In this document: positions 9,390 to 17,937 of the stretch, in pieces
Layout of the letters: every line of letters begins with the position of its first letter
How positions within the stretch are numbered: position 1 is the first letter of the stretch
Assembly: GCA_002345565.1 (NCBI GenBank)
Contig: DDVS01000008.1
Coordinates: forward strand, 124,001-188,000
Origin: Flavobacteriales bacterium UBA2306
GTDB lineage: Bacteria > Bacteroidota > Bacteroidia > Flavobacteriales > Weeksellaceae
Direction: 5' to 3'
Length of the DNA stretch: 64,000 nucleotides
The notes under the pieces: model-generated
What the model saw: the letters and a program-made list of their open reading frames with translations, nothing else
Database searches by the model: none
What the model was told of the DNA's origin: nothing
Position numbers and translations under genes: made by a program

Positions 9390-11468
9390 ATGAATCCACT
9401 TTTAGAAAAATTCAATACAAAATATACTTCATCGCCTTTTGAGGAAATCAAAGAAGAGCATTATCTTCCCGCTTTTCAGGAATTAGTAAAAACTTCTGAA
9501 AAAGAAATCGATGAAATCACTAATAATCCTGAAAAACCAACTTTTGAAAACACAATCGAAGCAATGGCTTTTTCAGGAGAACAATTGGACAGAGTTTCCA
9601 ATATTTTCTTCAACCTGAATTCTGCTGAAACCAATGACGAGATTCAGAAAATCGCTCAGGAAGTATCGCCACTTTTGACAGAATTCTCTTCCAAAATTTC
9701 TCAAAACGAAAAACTATTCGAAAGAATCAAAAGCGTTTACGACCAAAAAGACAGTTTGTCATTGAACGAAGAACAGCTAACTTTACTCAACGAAACTTAC
9801 AAAGGTTTTGTAAGAAGCGGTGCTTTATTAAATGAAGAAGACAAAAAGAAACTGGAGAAAATCAATATGGATTTGTCTATCAAATCGCTTCAGTTTGGAC
9901 AAAATACTTTAGCCTCAACGAATGCTTATTTCAAACATATTACGGATAAAGAAGAATTAAAAGGAATTCCCGAAGCAATCCTTCAACAATACGAGGAAGA
10001 TGCGAAGGAAAAAGGTTTGGAAGGTTATGTGATTACACTTCAATATCCAAGCTATCTTCCCGCAATGACTTACGCTGAAAACCGTGAATTGAGAAAAGAA
10101 TTGGCTTTAGCTAATGGAAAAAAATCATTTGATGGCGGAGAATATGACAATCAGAATTTGATTAAAGAAATCGTAAAACTTCGTCAGGCAAAGGCTGAAT
10201 TGTTAGGCTATAAGAATTATGCAGATTTTGTTCTAGAAGAAAGAATGGCACAATCTCCGACTAAAGTTTTCGAGTTTCTGAATGAACTTCTTGAAAAAGC
10301 AACACCTTACGCTCAAAAAGAAATTGAAGAACTGAAATCTCTGGCAAAAGCTGACGGAATTGATGACATCCAAAGTTATGACCATACTTTCTACGCAGAG
10401 AAATTAAGAAAACAAAAATTCGATATTGATGATGAAGAACTGAAACCTTATTTCCAATTGGAAAAAGTTCAGGAAGCTGTTTTTGGATTAGTCGGAAAAT
10501 TGTTCGGATTAGAGTTTAAAGAAATCAATGATATTCAGAAATATCACTCTGACGTGAAAACTTATGAAGTGTCAGAGGTTGGAAGTCAGAAGTCAGAAGT
10601 TTCCAGCGAATTGCAATCTTCCGACTTCCAACATCCGACTTCTGACTATAAGGCTTTGCTTTATACGGATTATCATCCGAGAAAAGGAAAACGCGCTGGC
10701 GCTTGGATGACGAGTTATAAAAACCAATACAAGCAAAATGGCGAAAATTCCCGTCCACATATTTCTGTTGTTTGCAACTTTACAAAACCTACGAAAGACA
10801 CACCAAGTTTGTTGACTTTCCAAGAAGTAACCACTTTGTTCCACGAATTTGGTCACGCACTTCACGGTGTTTTGGCAGATACGCAATACCCGAATCTTTC
10901 TGGAACTTCTGTTAAGTGGGATTTTGTGGAATTGCCTTCTCAGTTTTTGGAGAACTATTGCTACGAACCAGAGTTTTTGAAAACTTTTGCTAAACATTAT
11001 CAAACCGGAGAAATTCTCCCAAAGGATAAAATCGAAAAATTGTCAGAAAGCAAATCTTTTATGGAAGGTTATCAGACTTTGAGACAGCTTGGTTTTGGAT
11101 TGTTGGATATGGCTTATCACTCAGAAGTTGGAGCATTGGAAAATAAGAGTGTGAAAGAGTTTGAAGTGGAGAAAACAGCAGCAACCAATCTTTATCCTTC
11201 TAATCCCGAAACTGCGGCAAGTCCAAGTTTTTCACATATCTTCCAAGGTGGATATTCAGCAGGATATTATTCTTACAAATGGGCAGAAGTTTTGGATGCC
11301 GATGCGTTTCAGTATTTCAAAGAAAACGGAATCTTCAATCCGGAAATTGCTGCAAAATATAAAATCCTTCTTTCTTCTGGAGGAACCAAAAATCCAATGG
11401 AATTATATAAAAACTTCCGTGGAAGAGAACCAAAAGTGGAAAGTCTTTTGAAAAGAGCTTTTGGGTAA
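9390..11468 (+). CDS. M3-family oligopeptidase (Dcp/OpdA-like) with repeat-derived insert
   Basis: A 692-residue cytoplasmic zinc metallopeptidase of the thimet oligopeptidase/dipeptidyl carboxypeptidase family, degrading short peptides. Zinc site HEFGH is at residues 485-489, with the third ligand E514 exactly 25 residues after the second His, as in the family. Residues GKRAGAWMTSYK and GGYSAGYYSYKWAEVLDADAF are further family signatures. Oddity: residues 395-421, between TYEV and ALLYTD, are a Ser/Glu/Gln-rich stretch encoded by a palindromic DNA element. In relatives this site is, from memory, a short loop of about ten residues, which fits a total length some 15-20 residues above usual. 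The frame and catalytic residues are intact, so the enzyme is probably active. Confidence 0.92.
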   Translation: MNPLLEKFNTKYTSSPFEEIKEEHYLPAFQELVKTSEKEIDEITNNPEKPTFENTIEAMAFSGEQLDRVSNIFFNLNSAETNDEIQKIAQEVSPLLTEFSSKISQNEKLFERIKSVYDQKDSLSLNEEQLTLLNETYKGFVRSGALLNEEDKKKLEKINMDLSIKSLQFGQNTLASTNAYFKHITDKEELKGIPEAILQQYEEDAKEKGLEGYVITLQYPSYLPAMTYAENRELRKELALANGKKSFDGGEYDNQNLIKEIVKLRQAKAELLGYKNYADFVLEERMAQSPTKVFEFLNELLEKATPYAQKEIEELKSLAKADGIDDIQSYDHTFYAEKLRKQKFDIDDEELKPYFQLEKVQEAVFGLVGKLFGLEFKEINDIQKYHSDVKTYEVSEVGSQKSEVSSELQSSDFQHPTSDYKALLYTDYHPRKGKRAGAWMTSYKNQYKQNGENSRPHISVVCNFTKPTKDTPSLLTFQEVTTLFHEFGHALHGVLADTQYPNLSGTSVKWDFVELPSQFLENYCYEPEFLKTFAKHYQTGEILPKDKIEKLSESKSFMEGYQTLRQLGFGLLDMAYHSEVGALENKSVKEFEVEKTAATNLYPSNPETAASPSFSHIFQGGYSAGYYSYKWAEVLDADAFQYFKENGIFNPEIAAKYKILLSSGGTKNPMELYKNFRGREPKVESLLKRAFG
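10573..10646. repeat. Palindromic element inside M3 peptidase gene
   Basis: GTTGGAAGTCAGAAG (10578-10592) pairs 14/15 with CTTCCGACTTCCAAC (10618-10632). A further GTCAGAAGT (10592-10600) pairs perfectly with ACTTCTGAC (10638-10646). The GAAGTC unit recurs several times. The element stays in frame and supplies the insert residues described for the host gene. Confidence 0.75.
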
Positions 11469-11476
11469 TCATATAT

Positions 11477-11514
11477 AGACATTCGGTTTCAAACAGCCGA
11501 ATGTCTTTTTTTTC
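11477..11514 (+). terminator. Terminator after M3 peptidase gene
   Basis: A 10-bp stem (AGACATTCGG / CCGAATGTCT) with a 10-nt loop is followed by a run of eight T starting 30 nt after the stop codon. Confidence 0.85.
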
Positions 11515-11539
11515 TTAATTATCAGAATTTATTTTTAGA

Positions 11540-12427
11540 ATGAACAATAATGAAATTTCTGTACTAAATATCAACTTGTTTCAGCCCGAAGCAAAACGTT
11601 CTGATTTTTATTTCAATACACTCAAAGAGCATCTTCTAAAAAGTCACAAACATATCGAGAAACCTCATCGTCACGATTTTTATGCGTGTATGATTTTTAC
11701 GAAAGGAAATGGTATTCACGAAATCGATTTTCAAAAATATGATGTTTCTGCAGGTTCGTTATTTTTTATGTCTCCAGGACAAGTTCACAGTTGGCAATTG
11801 TCGGAAGATACAGATGGTTTTATATTTTTCCATTCACAGGAATTCTTTGACCTTCATTTTGTCAATGAAAAATTAAGGCAATATCCATTTTTCGGATCTG
11901 TTCATTTTCCTCGAAAAATACAATTGGAAAGACAAAAGACATTTGAAATTTCAAATCTATTTCAGCAAATTGGAAAAGAGAATTCTTCTTCCGAAATATT
12001 GTCAGAAAATCTTATTATTTCTTTACTTTCTCAGTTATACATCAATAGTTTGAGGTTGTTCTCGGAGCTTTCATTTAATGAAACAACTCAGACTAATCCG
12101 ATTTACATTCAGCATTACCAGCATTTTGAAGAATTGTTAGAACAGAATTTCGTCAAAGAAAAATCTGCCAATCAATATGCGAAATGGATGAATATCTCCA
12201 CCAAACATCTTAACAGAATCACCCAAACTGTTGTTCACAAAACAGCTTCTGAAGTTATAACGGATCGCATAATTCTGGAAGCCAAAAGGTTGCTGATTCA
12301 TCTTGATGAGAGTCTTGTAGATATTGCTTTCAATCTTGGTTACGAGGAATATTCTTATTTTGTGAGAGTATTCCGTAAAAAAACGGGACAAACACCTTCT
12401 TTATTTCTTAAAGAAAATAAATTATAA
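11540..12427 (+). CDS. AraC-family transcriptional regulator
   Basis: A 295-residue regulator. The N-terminal half is a cupin-type sensor (KPHRHDFYACMIFTKG ... FFMSPGQVHSW, residues 40-90). The C-terminal 100 or so residues hold the two AraC helix-turn-helix motifs (SANQYAKWMNISTKHLNRIT and LVDIAFNLGYEEYSYFVRVF) and the usual KKTGQTPSLF ending. The effector is unknown. The preceding peptidase gene is separated from it by a terminator and the next gene is convergent, so it stands alone and its target is not obvious. Confidence 0.93.
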   Translation: MNNNEISVLNINLFQPEAKRSDFYFNTLKEHLLKSHKHIEKPHRHDFYACMIFTKGNGIHEIDFQKYDVSAGSLFFMSPGQVHSWQLSEDTDGFIFFHSQEFFDLHFVNEKLRQYPFFGSVHFPRKIQLERQKTFEISNLFQQIGKENSSSEILSENLIISLLSQLYINSLRLFSELSFNETTQTNPIYIQHYQHFEELLEQNFVKEKSANQYAKWMNISTKHLNRITQTVVHKTASEVITDRIILEAKRLLIHLDESLVDIAFNLGYEEYSYFVRVFRKKTGQTPSLFLKENKL

Positions 12428-12448
12428 AACTAGGTTAAACTAATTTAC

Positions 12449-12546
12449 AACCACATAGACACATAGTTTTCACTAAAGATAAATCGTGATTATTCTATTT
12501 TATCTTTGAAAGTAAATATTTCATTTTTCTTTGTGCCTACGTGGTT
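12449..12546. repeat. Dispersed inverted repeat family B, copy 1
   Basis: Left arm AACCACATAGACACATAG (12449-12466) and right arm CTTTGTGCCTACGTGGTT (12529-12546) are inverted at 14/18 positions and enclose AT-rich DNA. The left arm is the exact reverse complement of the right arm of the element at 34736-34753. It lies between convergent araC-like and ccoG genes and could also act as a terminator. Confidence 0.75.
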
Positions 12547-12565
12547 TTTATAAATTTTCAAAGTT

Positions 12566-14008
12566 TTAAAACTGGAATTTAAAAGGTCCTTCGAAGTAAG
12601 TTTTATAAGAATCCAACATTTTTCCATCCGCATCAAAAACACCTATTTCTATATTCTGTTTTGATAATTTCACCTCGCTTTGTGGGAAACTGATGTTGAT
12701 ATTTCCTTTAATAATTGCATCTCCTTTGACAATGATATCTTCTTTCCCTGCGAAGGTTATCTCCGAATGTTTTGGATAAAGAACCTTTATTGTCATCATT
12801 TTTTTCTCATTGGACTTATTGAGAATCGTATAAGTAAATGTATTGGTGATTTTCCCGTCTCTTATAAAGTAGGCAGCGCCAGCAGGTCTGATAAACTTAG
12901 CTTCAACCGAACCTCGGTCATACATCAGCAAGCACAAAACGCCAATCAATGCAAAAAGAGCAAAAGTTGTAGCCTTCATCCTGGCTGTAAATTTAAATTT
13001 TTCCTGATTTTCAATTTCAGCTTCGGTTGCATATCGGATTAGACCTTTTGGCATTCCGACTTTTTCCATTACCTCATCGCAAGCATCGATACAAGCTGTA
13101 CAATTGATACATTCTAATTGTTGCCCATTTCTGATATCGATGCCTGTGGGACAAACGACCACACATTGTTGACAATCGATGCAATCGCCTTTTCCTGCAC
13201 TCGCACGATTCTCGCCATTACGCCATTTTGCACGATTCTCGCCTCTTTTAAAATCATAATAAACATTGACTGTATTTTTATCTATCAACACACCTTGTAA
13301 TCTTCCATAAGGACAAACCAAGGTACAAACCTGCTCTCTGAACCAAGCAAAAACAAAATAGAAAATCCCCGTAAAAACTAACATCACGATAAAGTTTGTC
13401 GGATATTTTGCAGGACCACTCATCATAATTCTAAAAGTCTCATCATAACCAACGATGTACATAAACATAATATGGCTAATCAATAATGATATGAGTAGAA
13501 AGACAGACCATTTTAAGACTCTTTTTCTGATTTTTTCTTCGTCACAAGCTTGTTTATTTAGTTTCATTTGTTTGTTTCGGTCACCTTCTATCCAATATTC
13601 GATTTTACGGAAAATCATTTCCATAAATAAAGTTTGAGGACAAATCCAGCCACAAAAAATCCGCCCGAAAACCACAGTGAAAAGCATTACAAAAATCACT
13701 GATGTCACAGCTCCCAAAGCCAAAATGAAAAAATCCTGCAGATAAAAAGGCTGTCCAAGAATGAAAAATTTTCTATCTATAATATTAATCAGCAAAACCG
13801 GATTTCCACTAATTTTGAGAAAAGGCATTATCACGAACAAAAGAATCAAGGAATAACCTACATATTCTCTGTAATTGGTGTATTTCCCTTTTGGTTTTCT
13901 TGGGAAAACCCATTTTCTAGTTCCATTATCATCCATTGTTCCCACAGAATCTCGAAATGTCTCTTCCAAAATATCTGGGCTTTTTACCGTATTGTCTTTT
14001 ATATCCAT
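12566..14008 (-). CDS. ccoG: Cytochrome c oxidase accessory protein CcoG (FixG/RdxA)
   Basis: A 480-residue membrane iron-sulfur protein needed for copper handling/assembly of cbb3-type oxidase. Transmembrane helices surround the motifs CGWICPQ (119-125) and CTLVCPYG (228-235). Two 4Fe-4S clusters are clear: C276/C279/C282/C286 and C300/C303/C306/C310. The C-terminal third is the immunoglobulin-like FixG domain. A short direct repeat (GENRA at two positions near 256-269, with a 14-nt DNA repeat) lies just before the ferredoxin domain. The cco oxidase genes themselves are not in this window; ccoG is alone between a convergent regulator and a divergent SEC-C protein. Confidence 0.95.
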   Translation of the reverse strand: MDIKDNTVKSPDILEETFRDSVGTMDDNGTRKWVFPRKPKGKYTNYREYVGYSLILLFVIMPFLKISGNPVLLINIIDRKFFILGQPFYLQDFFILALGAVTSVIFVMLFTVVFGRIFCGWICPQTLFMEMIFRKIEYWIEGDRNKQMKLNKQACDEEKIRKRVLKWSVFLLISLLISHIMFMYIVGYDETFRIMMSGPAKYPTNFIVMLVFTGIFYFVFAWFREQVCTLVCPYGRLQGVLIDKNTVNVYYDFKRGENRAKWRNGENRASAGKGDCIDCQQCVVVCPTGIDIRNGQQLECINCTACIDACDEVMEKVGMPKGLIRYATEAEIENQEKFKFTARMKATTFALFALIGVLCLLMYDRGSVEAKFIRPAGAAYFIRDGKITNTFTYTILNKSNEKKMMTIKVLYPKHSEITFAGKEDIIVKGDAIIKGNINISFPQSEVKLSKQNIEIGVFDADGKMLDSYKTYFEGPFKFQF

Positions 14009-14038
14009 ATTGATTTTATCTCTATAAACAAACCAAAG

Positions 14039-14076
14039 ACAATTGAATTATTAAGACTTAAAGTCTTGAAAATTGT
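14039..14076. promoter_or_regulatory. Nested palindrome upstream of ccoG
   Basis: A 15-nt odd palindrome (AAGACTT-A-AAGTCTT, 14053-14067) is nested inside outer arms ACAATT (14039-14044) and AATTGT (14071-14076). It starts 31 nt upstream of the ccoG start codon and has no T tail, so an operator is more likely than a terminator. The binding protein is unknown. Confidence 0.35.
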
Positions 14077-14225
14077 ACTCTAATTTGCTAAGACAAAATT
14101 ACTTCTGTTAGGATTTTTACGATAATGACATTCACTTACAAAATAGTACAATCAGGACATATTAAGTTTTGATGAGCTAATATTTATCAGTAAAAATTTA
14201 ATTAAAATATTTACCAATCAATCTT

Positions 14226-14253
14226 TTGAACTATTTTAGATTTTGTTACTTTG
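14226..14253 (+). promoter_or_regulatory. Predicted promoter of YchJ-like gene
   Basis: TTG at 14226-14228, a 17-nt spacer and TTACTTTG at 14246-14253 (one mismatch to TAnnTTTG) lie 20 nt before the ATG. Confidence 0.5.
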
Positions 14254-14272
14254 AAATCTCTAAAAATTAAAA

Positions 14273-14650
14273 ATGAATTGTCCCTGCTGTTCCGGAAAAT
14301 TGTACGAAGATTGCTGTCAACCTTATCATTTGAAAGAAAAATTTGCGCCGACTGCAGAAGCTCTTATGCGTTCTAGATTTTCAGCTTTTGCAATCCCAAA
14401 TGGCGAATATCTTTGGGAAACAACTTCATCCAACAAAAGACAATTTCATAACAAAAAAGATTTGCAGGAATGGGGAGAAATTAATGAGTGGACAAAGCTG
14501 GAAATTGTTGATAAGCCTTCAACTAATAAAGTAGAATTCAAAGCTTTCTATATTGATGAAGACGGGAATGAACAGCTTCATCACGAGTTGTCAAAATTCA
14601 AAATGATTCACAATCGTTGGTATTATGTGACTGGAGAATTTTTGGATTGA
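14273..14650 (+). CDS. YchJ-family SEC-C motif protein
   Basis: A 125-residue protein of the UPF0225/YchJ family. The N-terminus carries the zinc-binding SEC-C-like pattern MNCPCCSGKLYEDCCQPYH. It is followed by the family hallmark PTAEALMRSRFSAFA, and the rest is an NTF2-like fold (VEFKAFYIDEDGNEQLHHE, FKMIHNRWYYVTGEFLD). Molecular function is not established for the family. It has its own promoter-like sequence and no cotranscribed neighbour. Confidence 0.9.
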   Translation: MNCPCCSGKLYEDCCQPYHLKEKFAPTAEALMRSRFSAFAIPNGEYLWETTSSNKRQFHNKKDLQEWGEINEWTKLEIVDKPSTNKVEFKAFYIDEDGNEQLHHELSKFKMIHNRWYYVTGEFLD

Positions 14651-14662
14651 TTTTTTTAATGG

Positions 14663-14730
14663 CTTCGAGAACCTCAGCCTGACAATGAATAATGTTGAGT
14701 ATTAGAAATATCACACCGAAGCTCTCGGAG
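14663..14730. repeat. Degenerate inverted repeat, family D
   Basis: CTTCGAGAACCTCAGCCTGACA-like sequence at 14663-14684 and the inverted TCACACCGAAGCTCTCGGAG at 14711-14730 resemble a decayed copy of the family seen intact at 17938-18011. It sits between convergent genes. Confidence 0.45.
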
Positions 14731-14735
14731 TGTTT

Positions 14736-14978
14736 TTATAAACCTTTTTTCTTCTTTTGTCTCAAAACATATAGATACAGACTTTCTACTTTTGTTCTTG
14801 CCCAAGGCGTTTTCCTAAGAAATTTGAGAGAAGAATTCACACTGGGATTTTCGCCGGTAAAACACTTGATGTTGATTTGTTTGCCTAATTCTCCATAACC
14901 TTTGTAGTATTCTAGCAATTCCTCAAGAATCGCGTCCAATCTTTTTCCGTGCAAAGGGTCTTTCGAAGTGTTTTCCAT
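14736..14978 (-). CDS. VF530-family (DUF2132) DNA-binding protein
   Basis: An 80-residue small protein. The whole length matches the VF530/DUF2132 pattern: DPLHGKRLDAILEELLEYYKG, then INIKCFTGENPSVNSSLKFLRKTPWAR and a C-terminal ESLYLYVLR. Members have a compact helical fold related to SAP-like DNA-binding proteins and often occur in Bacteroidota and Vibrio; the biological role is unknown. It is monocistronic. Its start lies next to repeat family C copy 1. Confidence 0.88.
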   Translation of the reverse strand: MENTSKDPLHGKRLDAILEELLEYYKGYGELGKQINIKCFTGENPSVNSSLKFLRKTPWARTKVESLYLYVLRQKKKKGL

Positions 14979-15002
14979 TTTGTAAAAATATTGATATTAT
15001 TT

Positions 15003-15123
15003 TGAACGCAAAGCTCGCAAAGATTTTTTTATAATTATTGAAAATATTTAAGGTTCGCAAATGATAATTCGCCGATTCCTTGAAAAAAGAAAAGATAACG
15101 AGGCAAAGGCGCTTCGCTCAGCC
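15003..15123. repeat. Dispersed repeat family C, copy 1
   Basis: The core AACGCAAAG..CGCAAAG followed by ATTGAAAATATTTAAGGTTC (15003-15062) and then GCAAAGGCGCTTCGCT at 15103-15118 matches, in opposite orientation, the sequence at 33385-33456. It lies between divergent VF530 and SGNH hydrolase genes. Confidence 0.7.
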
Positions 15124-15188
15124 AAGTTTGATTAAAATAAAACATTTCAATCATCCTTATTTCATATATTTGATTATAAATCAGAAAA

Positions 15189-15842
15189 ATGAAAATCCTA
15201 ACTTTTATTATCATCTTATTTTCTACAATGTCTAAAGCTCAAGACTTTGCCAATTTTGGCAAATATCAGAAACAAAACCAAGAAGTTCTTTCTCTAAATA
15301 TTGCTCCAAATTCTGTCTTGATGGGCGATTCTATCACAGAAGGTTGGTTTGCCACAGACCCAGAATTTTTCACGAAGAATAATTTTGTTGGACGAGGAAT
15401 TGGCGGACAAGTGACTTCACAAATGCTTTTGAGATTCCGGGAAGATGTGATTAAACTGAAACCAAAGCGTGTCATTATCCTTGCTGGAACTAATGATATT
15501 GCAGAAAATCAGGGTCCGATTTCTTTAGATAAAGTGTTTGGAAATATTGTTTCGATGACAGAATTAGCAAGAGCAAACAATATCAAAGTCGTTTTATGTT
15601 CTGTTCTTCCTGCTTACGATTTTCCTTGGAGAAAAGGCAAAGAACCTGCAGAAAAAGTGATTGCTCTTAACAAAATGATAAAAGATTACGCTTTGAAAAA
15701 TAAAATCACGTATGTCGATTATCATTCAGTTTTGAAAGACGAAAAAAATGGTTTGTCTAAAGAAATCGCAGAAGACGGAATTCATCCAACCAAATTAGGC
15801 TATGAGAAAATGGAAACAATTCTAATGAAGAACTTGAAATAA
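15189..15842 (+). CDS. Secreted SGNH/GDSL hydrolase
   Basis: A 217-residue esterase/lipase-type hydrolase. Residues 1-18 are a signal peptide (ILFSTMSKAQ). All four SGNH blocks are present: GDSITEGW (nucleophile Ser), GRGIGGQ (Gly), LAGTNDI (Asn) and DGIHPTKLGY (Asp and His). Such proteins include platelet-activating-factor acetylhydrolase-like esterases and carbohydrate acetylesterases; the substrate is unknown. The stop codon overlaps the start of the next gene (TAATG), so the two are cotranscribed. An exact TATATTTG box at 15165-15172 may be its -7 element. Confidence 0.9.
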   Translation: MKILTFIIILFSTMSKAQDFANFGKYQKQNQEVLSLNIAPNSVLMGDSITEGWFATDPEFFTKNNFVGRGIGGQVTSQMLLRFREDVIKLKPKRVIILAGTNDIAENQGPISLDKVFGNIVSMTELARANNIKVVLCSVLPAYDFPWRKGKEPAEKVIALNKMIKDYALKNKITYVDYHSVLKDEKNGLSKEIAEDGIHPTKLGYEKMETILMKNLK

Positions 15843-16360
15843 TGAACTTAGAACAATTAAAATATCCAGTCGGGAAATTTGTAAAACCAAAATCCATAAC
15901 AAACGACATAATCGATTCTGCCATTTCAGAAATTGAAAACTTTCCGAGTTTTGTAAAAACTGAAATCCAAAATCTTGATGAAAAAGATTTGCAATTAAGA
16001 TATAGACCAGAAGGTTGGACAATAACACAAGTTGTACATCATTGCGCGGACAGTCATATCAACAGTTATATGAGATTCAAATTAGCGTTGACAGAAAATA
16101 TTCCAACCATCAAACCTTACGAGGAAAGTCTCTGGGCAGAATTGCCTGACAATAAACTCTCGCCTTTTGTTTCTTTAAAACTTTTGGAAGCTTTGCACGA
16201 AAGATGGGTTTACATTTTAAAAAGACTTTCTGAAAATGATTTGAATAAAAAGTTCATTCATCCGGAACAACCAGAAAATATTTCGCTCAAAGAAAATATT
16301 TTGATTTACAGTTGGCATTGTCGTCATCATTTGGCACATATTCGTCAGGCGAAGAGTTGA
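15842..16360 (+). CDS. YfiT-like bacillithiol transferase (DinB superfamily)
   Basis: A 172-residue metal-dependent protein of the DinB/YfiT four-helix fold. The conserved histidines are visible in VVHHCADSHINSYMRFKLAL (residues 60-80) and WHCRHHLAHIRQ near the C-terminus. The opening PVGKF and the phrase IENFPSFV are typical of the Bacillus YfiT type. Bacillithiol S-transferases join the thiol cofactor to electrophiles for detoxification; Bacteroidota are known bacillithiol producers. It is translationally coupled to the SGNH hydrolase by a 1-nt overlap, and hutH follows closely. Confidence 0.88.
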   Translation: MNLEQLKYPVGKFVKPKSITNDIIDSAISEIENFPSFVKTEIQNLDEKDLQLRYRPEGWTITQVVHHCADSHINSYMRFKLALTENIPTIKPYEESLWAELPDNKLSPFVSLKLLEALHERWVYILKRLSENDLNKKFIHPEQPENISLKENILIYSWHCRHHLAHIRQAKS

Positions 16361-16431
16361 GATTTGATTAATTGATAAACCCTTTTCAATATCCTACTGA
16401 AAAGTGTATTTTTAGGCAAAATTTTTCAGCG

Positions 16432-17919
16432 ATGATTTACGGAATCGACCAATTTAAATATCAGGATGTTTTAGAGATTTTAAAAAATCCTTCCAAAGCA
16501 AAACTCAATAAAAAATCAAAAGACCAAATCATAAAATCACAACAGAATGTTCAGAAAATTGTAGAATCGGACAGAACTGTTTATGGTATTAACACAGGAT
16601 TTGGACCACTTTGCGATACTAAGATTTCGGAATCAGAAACGGCTCAACTCCAGCATAATTTAATTATTTCTCACGCTGTTGGTGTTGGAAAACCGATTGA
16701 CAAGAATATTTCAAAGATTATGATGATTTCCAAAATCCACGCTTTGTCGAAAGGATTTTCGGGCGTTTCTTTGGATGTTATCGAGCGATTGATTCTGATG
16801 TTGGAACTGGATATTATTCCTGTTGTTCCGGAGCAAGGTTCTGTTGGCGCTTCCGGAGATTTAGCGCCTTTGGCACATTTGGTTTTACCGCTTTTGGGAT
16901 TGGGGCTGGTCTGGGAAAATGATAAAACTGTTGAAACCGCAAAAATCCTAAAGAAACATAAACTTCAACCTTTGAAATTAGGCCCGAAAGAAGGTCTAGG
17001 CTTGATTAACGGAACACAATTTATATTAGCTCACGCCATTATAGGTCTTGCAAAATTCGAGTATCTTTTGGATTTGGCAGATTTGACCGCCGCAATGAGT
17101 CTTGAAGCTTATCGAGGTTCCGCAAGTCCATTCAAAAAAGAATTGCACGAGATTCGTCCGTTTGACGGAAGCCAAAAAGTGGCAGAAAGAATGCGAAATT
17201 TTTTGAAAAATTCTGACAATCTGAAATCTCACGAATTCTGTGACCGAGTTCAAGACCCGTATTCTATGAGATGTGTTCCACAGGTTCACGGTGCGAGTAG
17301 AAATGCCTTTGAACATCTAAAACAAATGGCAGAAACAGAACTGAATTCTGTAACCGATAATCCAATTGTGTTGAGTGCAGAAGAATCTATTTCCGGAGGT
17401 AATTTCCACGGACAATTAATGGCTTTACCTTTGGATTATGCTTCATTGGCCGCGGCAGAATTAGGAAATATTTCAGACAGAAGAAGTTACCTTTTATTGG
17501 AAGGAAAATATGGCTTACCGAAATTATTAGTAGAAAGTTCCGGCCTTAATTCTGGCTTTATGATTCCGCAATATACAAGTGCTGCTTTGGTCACGGAGAA
17601 TAAAACACTTTGTTTCCCAGCTTCGGCAGATTCTATACCGACAAGTTTAGGACAAGAAGACCACGTTTCTATGGGAAGTATTTCGGGCAGAAAATTCAAT
17701 CAGATTCTGGGGAATTTGGAAAATATTTTAGCCATCGAATTAATGTTCGCAGCGCAAGGTTTGGAATTCCGAAGACCTGCAAAATGCTCTAAAATTGTTG
17801 AGAAAAATTATGACATCATCCGCTCTATTGTTCCAAAATTGGAAGACGACCGGTTGATTGGCGAAGATATTTTGAAAATTGCTGAATTGATTAGAGAGAA
17901 GAAATTTGTGGTTAATTAA
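16432..17919 (+). CDS. hutH: Histidine ammonia-lyase
   Basis: A 495-residue MIO-dependent lyase converting L-histidine to urocanate and ammonia, the first step of histidine breakdown. The MIO-forming triad Ala140-Ser141-Gly142 lies in GSVGASGDLAPLAHL. YGINTGFGPL and the SH pair in NLIISHAVGVG (rather than the HL or FL of tyrosine or phenylalanine lyases) support histidine as the substrate. I chose the ATG at 16432 because the preceding in-frame TTG (16372) would add 20 atypical residues and MIYGIDQ is a normal family start. No other hut gene (hutU, hutI, hutG) is in the window. Confidence 0.92.
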   Translation: MIYGIDQFKYQDVLEILKNPSKAKLNKKSKDQIIKSQQNVQKIVESDRTVYGINTGFGPLCDTKISESETAQLQHNLIISHAVGVGKPIDKNISKIMMISKIHALSKGFSGVSLDVIERLILMLELDIIPVVPEQGSVGASGDLAPLAHLVLPLLGLGLVWENDKTVETAKILKKHKLQPLKLGPKEGLGLINGTQFILAHAIIGLAKFEYLLDLADLTAAMSLEAYRGSASPFKKELHEIRPFDGSQKVAERMRNFLKNSDNLKSHEFCDRVQDPYSMRCVPQVHGASRNAFEHLKQMAETELNSVTDNPIVLSAEESISGGNFHGQLMALPLDYASLAAAELGNISDRRSYLLLEGKYGLPKLLVESSGLNSGFMIPQYTSAALVTENKTLCFPASADSIPTSLGQEDHVSMGSISGRKFNQILGNLENILAIELMFAAQGLEFRRPAKCSKIVEKNYDIIRSIVPKLEDDRLIGEDILKIAELIREKKFVVN

Positions 17920-17937
17920 ATTAAAAAACAATAAAGT

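Noticed and set aside
14736..14978. Toxin-antitoxin component
   Set aside because: The small protein matches VF530/DUF2132 across its length and has no partner gene beside it.
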